Assembly (NCBI RefSeq): GCF_022605725.1
Contig: NC_065551.1
Coordinates: 6,324,001-6,388,000, forward strand
From: Anthonomus grandis grandis
Lineage: Eukaryota; Arthropoda; Insecta; Coleoptera; Curculionidae
Direction of reading: 5' to 3'
DNA: 64,000 nucleotides
In this document: positions 1-9,999 of the stretch, in pieces
Layout: each line of letters begins with the position of its first letter
Numbering within the stretch: the stretch's first letter is position 1
The notes under the pieces: generated by a model
Database searches by the model: none
Told to the model about the DNA's origin: nothing
The model's input: only the letters and a program-made list of their open reading frames with translations
Made by a program: the position numbers and the translations under genes

Positions 1-1
1 T

Positions 2-58
2 AATAGAATTAGACAATGTGTCCTAGTGGATGGTGAACATTTTGAACAATTATTATAA
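2..58 (+). pseudogene. C-terminal tail of a DD41D mariner transposase (element cut by window edge)
   Basis: The first bases encode NRIRQCVLVDGEHFEQLL and then a TAA stop. This is the usual C-terminus of the rosa-type (DD41D) transposases seen repeatedly in this window, which end in a Cys-x-x-x-(D/N)-G-x-x-F-E-x-L pattern. The rest of the gene lies left of the window. Its 3' untranslated sequence and terminal repeat continue at 59-231 and, after a later insertion at 234-3046, resume at 3049-3366. Only 18 codons are visible, so the state of the rest of the gene is unknown. Confidence 0.6.
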
Positions 59-233
59 TCAACAGCCTTTTCTAATTTTATCGTTGTTAATTAAATTTTA
101 GATTAAGTGTTCATACGCAACCTAATAAAAAACTGCGTTTATTTCGAAAACGGTCTACTTTTTGGAGATCAAAGAAGCATACCTTTTTTGACTAGAATTA
201 AATGCTGTTTTATTATTTTCACTCGCAAATGTA

Positions 234-3046
234 CAGGGTGTCCCATTAAGAATGTTCCTCGGCTGTATCTCATGCCCCAATAATCGTAGAGAGTTGAAAA
301 AAAAAATTAGTATAAAAGTGGCCCAAGAAAAATAGCTGGAAAATACTTTGAAGTTCATTGGTCAACCACTAGAGAGCCTTCTAGATACTTAAAAACTTTA
401 TTTTTTCTAAGTCTATTTTTTCCAAAAAACCTTTAATAACTTGCATCCTAAAATATTATCGAAATAATCTACAAAGTATTCCTGACAAAAATGTTTTGAC
501 AACCATTTCTGTCAAATGTCAAATAAAGTGGTGGGGAGAGTTTCTATCTTAAATGAGAAAAATGGTAAGAAGTAGGCTTTGGCTGCACCGAATTTTTTTA
601 AACAACTTTTATTTAAAAGCTCTTTTATTGCTTTATTTTTCTACCAAAAAGATATTATTGGAAAATTTTCCCAAAACCCGCTAGGGGGCGTCTACTTCTA
701 ACTTACGCTATTCGACTGATTATTTTAAGAAACTCAAATGCAACCATGTGTGTTTTTTTTACAGTATTAAGAGCGGAGAACAAAGCTTAATAATTTAGTA
801 AAAACCGCATTTTGATATCACGTCTCTAACTAAAGTTACAAAAAAAATGTGTTCATTCGAAAGTGAAAACATCAAATATGGTCGTTAAGTTCTATTTACC
901 AGTCGGGTTAAAAAAACTGGTATCTAAATGAATCTTTGTGTAGAGAAACAATCTTGGTATACCAGCTTTTTAGAACATATTAGTTGTGTTCATAAAGGAA
1001 TTCAAAATTAAAGTTTATATAAGACTATCGGTTAGCAGTTTATTCGAGTATAAATAAATAGGTAATTAAATTATGCCAATTTTAATAATAAGTTGGCTTT
1101 GCATTTGTTTAAAAAACAAAAAGGCCGGTGACAACTCTGTGACAGCTGCTTAAAAGTTTTCGGTGGTCCTATAAATTTAGTTATTTATTTCGATCAGTTT
1201 ATTCTTTGACTTTAATTTAAAATGTGTCTGTCTTTGCAAGAGTCGGTAAATGTTATCAAAATTTTTTATAAATGTTTTGAAAATGCTACTATAGCTGCAA
1301 GGCTGTATGCTCAACGTTTTCCTAAAAACCGGCGTCTGAGTAGAGGCATATTTCTTTGTTTGGCCGGTCGTTTTCGGACAACAGGTAGTGTAGTTCATTC
1401 AACCTACCGTAAACAAGGTCGCAGGAGAACGGAGGAAAACATAATAAATTGTTTGGCCTATGTAGAATTTGATCCGCACTTAAGCATCAGAACTATTTCA
1501 GGCGATTTAGGCATACCTGTGACCGTTTGTCCAGCATACCTGTGACCGATTTAGGCATGCCTGTGCGTGACCATTCTAATATATCGTTGCACTGGACTTT
1601 AACAGACATAATATGCACTATTGGTCTGAAACTAACCCTCGTTGGATGCGTGAGATCCAGCATCAGGGAAGGTGGGTGTTAATGTCTGGTGCGGTGTAAT
1701 AGGATCTCAGGTTATAGATCCATTTTTATTTGATGAGAGCCTAACTGGAGAACGATATCTTGGATTTTTAAGAAATGAGGTCCCAGCATTATTAGAAGAG
1801 GTGCCTCTGGTTATAAGAGCCAATATGTTTTTACAACATGACGGATGCCCGGCTCATTTCGCGGTACAAGTGCGAACGTTCCTTAATCAGCGGTACCTTG
1901 ATCGGTGGATTGGTAGAGATAGCTTTTTCCCTTGGCCGGCAAGGTAATTTTATCTTTATAGAAACATTATTAGATTACATTGCATATACTTGGATATCGC
2001 CAGATTTAACCTGCCTTGACTTTTATTTATGGGGTAGAATAAAAGCCATTGTATTTTCTTCGATTCCTACCAATAGAGAAAATATGAAACAGCGAATAAG
2101 GGGCGCTATTCGGAGTTTACCAGCCGCAGAAATAGAGGCAGCCGTGGAATCAACCCGACGAAGAGTTCAAAATTGTATAGAACAAGACGGACGACAATTC
2201 GAACACCTCGGCAGGCATTAGATTAGCGTAGGAATTAAAATAATATTATTTTTTATTCCATTTAAAATAAGCAAGATCTTTATCTTTTTTCAGTTTAATC
2301 GGTACCAAGTGCCAAACTATCAAAATATTTTTGTCGTGTTACAATGACGCGTCGACGTTGATAAATATTTAAAACGTTCCTATGCATAGTTTTCCTAGTT
2401 TTCCCATAAACATTGATTTATTACCAGATTTATTACCAATGTAACTTCCTGTATAAAGAAGTGTACAACTAAACGCCACCTTCCGGAATTTCTAAAAAGC
2501 TGGTATACCAAGATTGTTTCTCTACACAAAGATTCATTTAGACACCAGTTTTTTTAACCCGGCTGGTAAATAGAACTTAACGACCATATTTGATGTTTTC
2601 ACTTTCGAATGAACACATTTTTTTTTGTAACTTTAGTTAGAGACTAGAAAAATAAGGCAATAAAAGAGCTTTTAAATAAAAGTTGTTTTAAAAAAAATCG
2701 GTGCAGCCAAAGCCTACTTCTTACCATTTTTCTCATTTAAGATAGAAACTCTCCCCACCACTTTATTTGACATTTGACAGAAATGGTTGTCAAAACATTT
2801 TTGTCAGGAATACTTTGTAGATTATTTCGATAATATTTTAGGATGCAAGTTATTAAAGGTTTTTTGGAAAAAATAGACATTAAAGTTTTTAAGTAGCTAG
2901 AACGCCCTCTAGCGGTTGACCAATGAACTTCAAAATATTTTCCAGCTATTTTTTTGGGCCACTTTTATACTAATTTTTTTTTTCAATGCTCTACGATTAT
3001 TGGGGCCTGAGATACAGCCAAGGAACATTCTTAATGGGACACCCTG
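234..3046 (+). mobile_element. DD41D (rosa-type) mariner with very long terminal inverted repeats
   Basis: The element starts CAGGGTGTCCCATTAAG at 234 and ends with the inverse at 3046, flanked by TA (232-233 and 3047-3048). The inverted arms are about 234-973 and 2491-3046. They match closely except for about 185 bp (roughly 652-836) present only in the left arm. Arms of 550-740 bp are far longer than the roughly 30 bp ends of classical mariners. The element is inserted in the 3' end of another DD41D element, which makes it the younger of the two. Its transposase is decayed, so it is non-autonomous now. Confidence 0.88.
1222..2221 (+). pseudogene. DD41D mariner transposase, broken
   Basis: The N-terminal helix-turn-helix half (1222-1525) begins MCLSLQESVNVIKIFYKCFE and contains the YAQRFPKNRR and SIRTISGDLGIP motifs. 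Sequence between about 1530 and 1600 is deleted or duplicated and removes the first catalytic Asp region. The frame resumes with HYWSETNPRW and VNVWCGVIGSQVIDPF. The second Asp is in LQHDGCPAHF (about 1848) and the third in SPDLTCLDFYLWG (about 2010-2035). A 52-bp insertion at 1944-1995 separates WPAR from SPDL and shifts the frame. It starts GTAATT but does not end in AG, so it is not a clean intron. The C-terminus NCIEQDGRQFEHLGRH ends at 2221. Counting without the insertion, 41 residues lie between the second and third Asp. Confidence 0.85.
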
Positions 3047-3048
3047 TA

Positions 3049-3366
3049 CGTACAGGAAGGTCAAAAAAATTATGACCTTTTTAATCACTCAATGTTGTTG
3101 TATGTGGCGCCATCTAGTGGCAATGGCAAAATGGATATCATATTCGTGTTCCTCATCCCAAATAATAAGAGTACGCCAAATTTTAGGTTAATCTGTCCAG
3201 TGGATTCCAAAATATTTCAATAAATGTTTGGTAAAAAAATTAGTTTTAACACCCTGTAGAACGAAAATCAATAACATTTTGCTAAGCGATATTGAGCTCA
3301 AACGGTTTATTTTCTTGTCAGGTATCCTACATTAACCTATGTCTAATTAATTACGGGACACCCTGT
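3049..3366. repeat. 3' terminal inverted repeat of the edge-truncated DD41D element
   Basis: Together with 59-231 this looks like the 3' flank of the transposase whose stop codon is at 56-58. It ends at about 3364 in GGGACACCCTG followed by TA, the typical outer end and target dinucleotide of this group. A second ACACCCTGTA motif lies about 100 bp further in (3250-3259). The matching 5' end is outside the window, so the assignment rests on the end motif and on continuity across the nested insertion. Confidence 0.45.
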
Positions 3367-3747
3367 ATAACTTTACCGAATGGTTTTCAAATAAGTTTAT
3401 AAATGGTTTTCAAAAGTTAGACCTTTTAGAAGAATAAATTATTTTTTTATTCTTCAACAGTCTTATTGTGGTATGTAATATTAATAGTTTCAAAAGAATT
3501 TGTAAATATATTTTGAATTAATACGGGTTAAAATGTCTTAAAAGTTATATTATTTTTCTTTTACTATAAATTATTTCATTAAAAAATAAATAATAAAAAG
3601 AACTAAAATGTTTACAATAATTACTTAAAAGTGTATTTTTTAAAATTCGAAGTTTTTATTCATGAGGTAATTGACAGATCTGCAAAGAACCCGAAAAAAA
3701 AAATACATTTTAAAGTTCAAGAAGTAGTCCTTTCTTGCAACGGAGTT
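3367..3747. other. AT-rich intron DNA, no gene seen
   Basis: This stretch between the last mariner end and the left edge of the Penelope-like element has stop codons in all frames and no recognisable motif. It lies in intron 4 (or a later intron) of the minus-strand host gene. Confidence 0.5.
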
Positions 3748-4115
3748 CAATGGATAACTGAAAGTATTCCAGTCATCCTCCACTAAATTTATTTAAAAGC
3801 CATCAATTCAACATGTTTCGGACATAGAACATGTCCATCATCAGGGATACCATAGAAGAAGAACCAAGGGAACTTATAAGATATAGATTGAAACTAATTT
3901 TTAAGATGTTAAATTACGAAAGACATTAAAGTACTTACACGATTAATAGGTTCTGTCAAACTTATACGTCTAGTGCCTGAGACAAGCTTAAATGGTTAAA
4001 ACGAATAAAAATAAACAAAAATGACATCTACAATAATGATAAAATGATTAATTAATTAACAAATAAATGGATGCTGAAGGAATAAAACTTACATTGAAAT
4101 AAATGTGAATAGGAC
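3748..4115 (-). repeat. 5' inverted terminal copy (pLTR-like) of the PLE
   Basis: Read on the minus strand, this segment matches the 3' end of the same element at 11035-11288 joined to 13577-13706. Both include AGACGTATAAGTTTGACAGA and the block around the hammerhead-like core. The match across the join at 11288/13577 also proves that 11289-13576 is a later insertion with TA duplication. Confidence 0.8.
3800..3853 (-). ncRNA. Hammerhead-ribozyme-like core in the 5' terminal copy of the PLE
   Basis: On the minus strand the order is GTATCC, CTGATGA, an extra T, a 6-bp stem GGACAT/ATGTCC with a 5-nt loop, GAAA, then CATGTT. This matches the 3' copy at 13602-13646. The predicted stem I is weaker here: the sequence after the cleavage position is GAAT instead of GGAT, so one of four base pairs is lost. 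Type I hammerheads with a minimal stem III are known from PLEs. Activity of this copy is doubtful. Confidence 0.6.
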
Positions 4116-4665
4116 AAAACTTGGGTTTACTAAAACTTAAAACTACATTATTAAAACAATAGGTCCTTTAATGGCTTGCTTTTGTTTTGTAAACAGGAAT
4201 CAAGAACAAAAGAACAATATAATATACAGAAATCTACCCAGCAAACGCAGTCATCCTTTCAAAATGATGGCGTGCGCCTTACCTGTTAGGTACCTGTAAT
4301 TTGCAAAATCAGATTTTAATGTGTTGGCTACAGGTGGCGGTACCGGAAATGACACTAATAACTCTTTAATATGAGAGAATGAAAAGGCATTATAAATTAA
4401 TATAAAAATTCAATGAATTAAAAAAATGTGTGCATGAATTATTTATTTGATCAATGACACAAGTAATACCATTACTCTATATAGCTTTATTTATCTCTAA
4501 AATTTCTAGTAAATCTAGCTTATTATTTTTATGGCAGAAATCTAAATAATTGGTGTCTAAAAGAGGATCGAAGTTATGGTTATTAAGAAGTATGTGTCTA
4601 GGGATATTGGATGTATTATTTGAAGAGCAAAGATTGCGTTTTCTAGCCTTTTCAATCTATTTACA
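4116..4665. other. PLE 5' leader, no gene seen
   Basis: This is AT-rich sequence between the 5' terminal copy and the first PLE coding remnant. No open frame or motif was recognised; it is presumably the leader plus decayed start of the PLE. Confidence 0.4.
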
Positions 4666-4878
4666 ATGTTCCGTAACACGAGTGGAGAATTTTCTACCTC
4701 TAACTTTAAAAAGGCTGGTCTGGCTACGTTAGTCCCAGATTATAAGAAGAACCTATCAACAAGGAAACTAATACAACTCTACATTTGGTTCAACCAAGAA
4801 TATGTAAGGAATAATCTAAAACCTAATTTTGCCAATCTTAGCTATAAATTTAACTACAAAGGTATTGGGCTATTTTAA
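4666..4878 (+). pseudogene. Probable N-terminal region of the PLE protein
   Basis: The 70-residue open stretch includes KKAGLATLVPDYKKNLSTRK and YVRNNLKPNFANLSYKF. It precedes the reverse transcriptase blocks in the correct order and strand once the nested transposons at 5016-6570 and 6622-9170 are removed. I assign it to the PLE from position and composition; the N-terminus of PLE proteins is poorly conserved, so a match by motif is not possible. It is followed by stops. Confidence 0.4.
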
Positions 4879-5015
4879 TTTCACAATTTTTAAACTTTAT
4901 TTACGCTCAAAAATATATTAAACTCCGCTTAAAAAACAAAATTCAAATTTTAAAATCCAGACAAGAGAAATCGACTTCAGTCAACCACAACCAGACCCCA
5001 GTCTATTTTCACCAT

Positions 5016-6570
5016 CAGTCGGCTAAAAGAGAATGTTTTAATTTAACTTCCCATAAATTCGATAAAAATTAGAGACATGATTTTTTGAGAAAACGCTCGA
5101 ACCCGTCGATTTTTATTTTAAGTTGCGCAATACTTCGCATAAATTTTTGTATACAGGGTGGAACAAAAAAAAAGATATGACGTCATCGATCATTTTTTAA
5201 ACGGAATGCTATATTTTTTATTGCATTTATGAAATATAGGTGAAATTCCAAGCAAGTTTCGTATAACACACCTTATCTCAAAACTCAACTGTTTCCGAAA
5301 TATTTACATTTAACCAACAAGAAAGCAAATAAGTACGTCTATTTACAAATTAAGATAAAATGGAGGATAAGATGTTATAAACTGTGAAAGCTCTTATTAA
5401 TGTATCAAGTGTTTAAACTGATCCCCATTTACTTCTTGGCAGAAAGCAAGACCGTTTACAAACTCATGTAAAACACTATCAACTATTTCGGGTGATATAC
5501 GTCTAATTTCATATGGAATTCTATTTTTCAAATCTTCTAAGTTGTTTGGCTTCTCAATATGGTCCTATTACTTTATTTTCCACGATATCAGCCCAAACAT
5601 TAATAGATTTACGGTACTGTATGAGCCTCAGTTGCCCAGTGTGGATTTGACACTGACCAGTCCCGACAATTTTGCCGATTTACGACACCGTTTAACCAAA
5701 AAGTTGCTTCATCCGAAAACAAAACTCATAACACAAACTGACGGTTATTATTGCAAATGTTCATCATTTGCTCGCAAAAGTGGTTTCTTCGATCAGGATC
5801 GTCCTCATTTAATTTGGGTATTAGTCTAATTTTATAAGGGTGGTTTTCATTTGCTTTTAAGATGCGTCTTGCTGACGTTCCGGCTATATTATTATCAACT
5901 GAAATTTGTGAGCAGAACGTTTTTTTTTTTTAATTTAGTTTCTTCAGAAATTTTTGGACGACCTGATCTTGGCAAATCCCTAACATGATCTGAAGTTATG
6001 AATTTGGGTTCTATTCTACTAACTGTTGACTAAGAAATAGGATGGTTTAAGTATTTGGCATTAATAGCATCATCAAAATTTCAATTCGTTGGGTTTCCGT
6101 TAAATTAGCCATAATTTATTCTGATAAAAACTATTAATTTTCGAACTGACAGTGACATTCGAAAATGGAGATTCTTTACAAGTGCAACCATGGAAATAGA
6201 AACAATTGGCAGTATTTATAACATTATTTTTATCCTCGATTTTACGTTAATTTGTAAATAGACGTACTTATTTGTTTTCTTGTTATTTAAATGTAAATAT
6301 TTCGGAAACAGTTGAGTTTTGAGATAAGGTGTGTTATACGAAACTTACTTGGAATTTTGCCTATATTTTATAAATGCAATAAAAAATATAGCATTCCATT
6401 TAAAAAAATGACCGATGACGTCATATCTTTTTTTTGTTCCACCCTGTATACAAAAATTTATGCGAAATAATGCGCAACTTAAAATAAAAATCGACGGGTC
6501 CGAGCGTTTTCTCAAAAAATCATGTCTCTAATTCTTATCGAATTTATGCGGAACTTTAGGCGGTCACTGT
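5016..6570 (-). mobile_element. Internally deleted DD41D mariner inside the PLE
   Basis: Inverted arms at about 5016-5357 and 6245-6569. The right end reads GGCGGTCACTG then TA; the left end is decayed (CAGTCGGCTAAA with about 20 extra bases). About 140 bp inside each outer end is a second boundary-like motif, TATACAGGGTGGAAC (5149) and its inverse (6436-6450). The outer segment resembles that of the element at 52309-54221 (shared CGCTCG and TCGATTTTTATTTT blocks), so the two are relatives. The transposase runs on the minus strand and lacks its middle. Confidence 0.8.
5397..6112 (-). pseudogene. DD41D transposase with deleted catalytic middle
   Basis: Reading on the minus strand from ATG at 6112: MANLTETQRIEILMM, then stops, then NENHPYKIRLIPKLNEDDPD, HFCEQMMNIC, LFSDEATFWLNGVVNRQNC (first Asp) and NPHWATEAHT. 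The frame then runs directly to KPNNLEDLKNRI, and finally ends FCQEVNGDQFKHLIH. The block that should hold the second and third Asp (QQDGAPAH to SPDLTPLDFFLWG) is missing. It cannot encode an active enzyme. The residues kept are closest to the protein at 52796-53884. Confidence 0.82.
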
Positions 6571-6936
6571 ATATTCTCTTTTGTAAATAATCTACCTTTA
6601 AAAGAAACTCTTAAAGTAAATACACAAAGAAAGCAGGTCATCCAGCGCCTACTTTCGGCGCTCAATACCGGTGCCGGATTTCCAGCTGATACGTACATAA
6701 AGAAAGCTAGTTATCTGCCAACAGAAAGCAGACTTTGTGAAGGTAAGATATCCAGTTCATCCTTCGATGAAGAATTGTTGCTTCTGGAAAATATTTTTTA
6801 CGAATGCGAAGACCAAGACAAGAAATACATCCGCTAAATAAAGAGTGTGTTGTTTATGGTAAATATCATCACCTATTTCTAACGCTAAAAATTCATGAAG
6901 ATCGGTTTTTTAATTACATGAGAATGACATTAAATA

Positions 6937-8318
6937 CACTACCGTTCAAAAGTATTTGCCCACCATGTATTCTTTTAAATTAGATACAAAAATCTTATAT
7001 TTATACTTATATTTAGATTGTATCTATTTTGTAAATTGCATATATGCTTAAACAGCATACGTATCAATTATGGTTCGTTGAAAAACACTGAGTATTTAAA
7101 AATACTCTTGCAAATAACAAACAATGTAGTGATAATAAGCACTTCTTCTAAAAAACTAATCTGTTTACAGCTCGTTTCCGATGAAATTTGAAACATTTAA
7201 AGGTATTTAGTCTTCAAGAATTGATTTTGTGTAACATTGGTAAATAATTTCGCTTGCTTATTGACGATTGTCACCGTTTCTTTGCTGGTTTTTCAACATT
7301 CTTCAAAATGGTTAAAACAAAAGAGTTATCGGTAGAAACAAAAGGTATTATCCTTGGACTTCATAAGGCTGGAAAGACTAACCGTCAAATTTTGACGGAT
7401 TTGGGAATTCCAAGGCGGACTGTTGATTATAATGTTATGAAATTCACCAGAAAAGGTGGACTATTAGCAACAAACCTCGATCGGGAAGGTCAAAGGCAAC
7501 AAGTTCAAAGGAGGATTTAAATATTATAATTACAAGCAAACGCAATAGACGCCTTACCGCCTCTGAAATCACAGCAAAAATCAACAAGGAGCGTAAAAAA
7601 GCGGTCAGTGTTTCGACAGTAAAACGGAGACTTTATTATGCTGGTCTTAAAAGACGATTAGCTGTATCAAAACCGCTACTGAAGGAGGTTAATAAGAAGA
7701 AAGGACTTGAGTGGGCCCAATCACACAAAGAATGGACCATTGATGGCTGGAAGAAAGTTCTCTGGAATGACGAGTCGAAATTCGAGGTTTTTGGAACGAA
7801 GAGGCGAGTTTTTGTTCGCCGTTATGCCAATGAGAGGGTCGCTGAGAACTGTACGGTGGCCTCAGTTAAACACGGTGGTGGTTCGGTGATGGTGTGTTGT
7901 TGTTTCGGAGGATCTACAGTGATCGATCTAATTCTATATATTAAGCAACATCTTCTGAAGGTTATAGTATGGCCTCCACAATCACCGGACCTCAATCCTA
8001 TTACTATATTATTATGGAATTAGTCTGGGATGAACTGGATAGACAAGTGCGAAAATCATGCCCCACATCAAAAGAAGACTTGTGGAGGATTATCCAAGAA
8101 GAGTGGCACAAGATACCTCAGGAAACTTTCGACAAATTAATTAGAAGACTACCAAAACCCAAAATTTGATTTTCTTAAATTTAATTAATTGAAAAATGTA
8201 TTGTTTATATTCATTTTGTTATAAATAAACCGTTTCATAAGAATAACTGATGGGTTTATTATTTTTAATTATAGCTTTAAAACAGTCATATGTGGGCAAA
8301 TACTTTTGAGCGGTAGTG
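6937..8318 (+). mobile_element. Tc1-like transposon
   Basis: Ends CACTACCGTTCAAAAGTATT at 6937 and its inverse, ending CGGTAGTG at 8318, are flanked by TA on both sides (6935-6936, 8319-8320). Inverted repeats are about 28 bp, the total is 1382 bp, and one transposase remnant lies on the plus strand: all typical of the Tc1 branch, and unlike the long-armed mariners elsewhere in the window. It is inserted within 6622-9170, which itself sits in the PLE. Confidence 0.9.
7308..8169 (+). pseudogene. Tc1-type transposase, frameshifted and internally deleted
   Basis: Starts MVKTKELSVETKGIILGLHK at 7308 with a paired helix-turn-helix (GKTNRQILTDLGIPRRTVDY). The first frame stops at about 7520. A shifted frame continues with RRLTASEITAKIN, SVSTVKRRLYYAGL, LEWAQSHKEW and VLWNDESKFEVFG, which holds the first catalytic Asp. 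After GGGSVMVCCCFGG about 100 codons are missing, including the second Asp (the DNDPKH block). It resumes at WPPQSPDLNPI and ends RRLPKPKI. The final Glu position after NPI is also disturbed. It is non-functional. Confidence 0.88.
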
Positions 8319-8558
8319 TACATTTAATTATATTATGGAAAAAATTAAACAATGCATAACAAAAATATGGTGCAACTGGCACAAACAGCAGATTCTTCCC
8401 GAAGAAAGACTTGTGATTACTATTAGGTGAGTAAAATATTAATTTTTATGAACATACCATTTATTAAACCAACGCATAATTGTAACAAAACTTTCTAAAA
8501 AAAATATAGACAATCATTCAAGACATTCTATTATTCAAAGGTTAAGAAAATCGTTGGA

Positions 8559-8960
8559 TTATGTTTGTCCTGCAGATTTATCATAGATTTTAGTTGAAAA
8601 GTTAGTATGTTGTGCAAAAGTTTTGCGCAACGTACTAACTACATAAGGCGTGTACGTGGATGAGGAAGAATATGAGCTTCCAGCGTACGGAGAAACTTGA
8701 GGAGTTGGTACAGAATATGAACCAACCATGTGTGTACGTATATTCTTCAACAAGCTGTTGCACACGCCCTCTAAATGACAGTACTTTGTTTTATTAATGG
8801 AGTTTATTTCCATTTCAGCTGCTATTTCATTCCACAAACTTACGAGTACATGAGATACATTTCTATAGAGCGAGACTTTAGCCGTTTATTCCACAGTGCA
8901 GGCCTTACAAAAACAGCAGAGATCAGACTTTTTACGTCCGTTATCCCAATTTATCAAAAG
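8559..8960 (-). pseudogene. Degraded MADF-like DNA-binding protein
   Basis: On the minus strand, about 8910-8870 in one frame reads ALWNKRLKSRSIEMYL. A shifted frame then gives WNEIAAEMEINSINKTKYCH and LLKNIRTHMVGSYS, followed by a Ser/Thr/Pro-rich tail (8560-8740) and a stop at 8559. The pattern P-A-L-W-x-K-R followed by W-x-E-I-A and a basic helix is that of MADF domains, which bind DNA in insect transcription regulators and in PIF/Harbinger accessory proteins. At least one frameshift is present. Host pseudogene and transposon protein are both possible. Confidence 0.4.
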
Positions 8961-9239
8961 AATAGTATGCACTGAAAACGCACGCTCGGCTCCGAAAACA
9001 AGCGACCAGGAATTAAAAATTCATTGCGGTAAAAGAGTCGCCGCCGATTGACGTTTGCAACAAGTTCCGACCGGCTTTGTCTATGTGCGGGAACAATTAA
9101 AAGCGTACTAAATTATTGGCGTTTATAAGCGCAGACCACCAGTAAGCAGGAAACCTGCTTTCTTTGTGTGTGTACCTTTAGGTCCCAGCTGGCTTCTTGT
9201 TTAAGAAACTATTACATCAATTTAAACAATTTACCATCT

Positions 9240-9990
9240 AGATTTTACCCAAACTTTAAAATATTTGAAGAGTAAAATAAAAAGCAATAATGTGACACTG
9301 ACTAAAGCAGACAAAGGTAATTGTCGAGACAGGACTCGATACGTTGAAAAAGTGGATTTATTCTTGTCTTCTGACAATTTTTCGCACATTACTTTTATCC
9401 CTTTTGTAATTTGTCATCAAGTTTAAAAATACACTGAAACAAGTATCAAACACTTTAGAAGTTTTCGGGACAAATAAGTTTAAGATCACGCCTTTTAACT
9501 CATCGGCTAACCTCTATTATATGGGCTTCCCAAAATCCATAAGCAAAACATTCCTATTCGTCCTGTAATGCCTTACTGTTCTTTTCCATGTGATAAACTA
9601 AGCTCTTCCCTCAATCATATTTTACTTTGACTTACTAACTTTAAAAGTTCCTTTTCAATAAAAAATTCTTCACAATTAGTGGATGAATTAAAAAACCTGA
9701 CTTTACCACCCGCAACCTTTTCAGTCTCGTTTATCTCTAATCTATTCCCAAGTATCCACCCAGATGACTGTGAATCGTTGGTAAGAGATATTAAGAACTG
9801 CCAGTATTTCCCAAATTCATATTGATATTCTATGTCTTTTAGTTGAATTAGCTCTACAACAACGTTTTTTCAGTTCAATGGATTTTTACCAAAGGCGTAG
9901 CAATGGGTTCATTAACTTATCTTCTCTGCTGGCAGAAGTTGTTATGTCTAATTTGGAACACAAAATAAAGAACAGCCCTCTTTTTTACCA
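9240..9990 (+). pseudogene. PLE reverse transcriptase, fingers and palm (N-terminal part)
   Basis: Successive blocks, in shifting frames: NNVTLTKADKGN (about 9290), GLPKIHKQNIPIRPVMPY (9524-9577), KNLTLPPATFSVSFISNLFP (about 9690-9750), SIHPDDCESLVRDI, FLPKGVAMGS (about 9884-9912) and LSSLLAEVVMSNLEHKI (9918-9968). Order and wording match Penelope-type reverse transcriptases, which prime from open DNA 3' ends and lack the LINE-type domains. Frameshifts and stops interrupt every block. The next palm block (YVDD) is displaced to 10901 by the insertion at 10000-10870. Confidence 0.85.
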
Positions 9991-9999
9991 CATCTTCTT

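Larger units (their letters stand above)
6622..9170 (-). mobile_element. Possible PIF/Harbinger-type relic with a nested Tc1 element
   Basis: A 17-bp inverted repeat ACACAAAGAAAGCAGGT (6622-6638) and its inverse (about 9153-9169) brackets sequence that is foreign to the PLE on both sides. After removal of the Tc1 element (6937-8318) about 1.2 kb remains. It includes a MADF-like coding remnant on the minus strand. MADF/Myb-like proteins commonly accompany PIF/Harbinger transposases, but no transposase is visible here and I cannot find a clear 3-bp target duplication. The class is therefore a guess; a captured host fragment is an alternative. Confidence 0.35.

Noticed and set aside
5542..5829. 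95-codon open frame on the plus strand
   Set aside because: Antisense shadow of the minus-strand DD41D transposase relic at 5397-6112.
6622..6638. Could the 17-bp inverted pair at 6622 and 9153 be chance?
   Set aside because: Not fully rejected as a repeat, since both copies sit at PLE/non-PLE junctions; but a firm superfamily call was rejected because no transposase or target duplication is visible.
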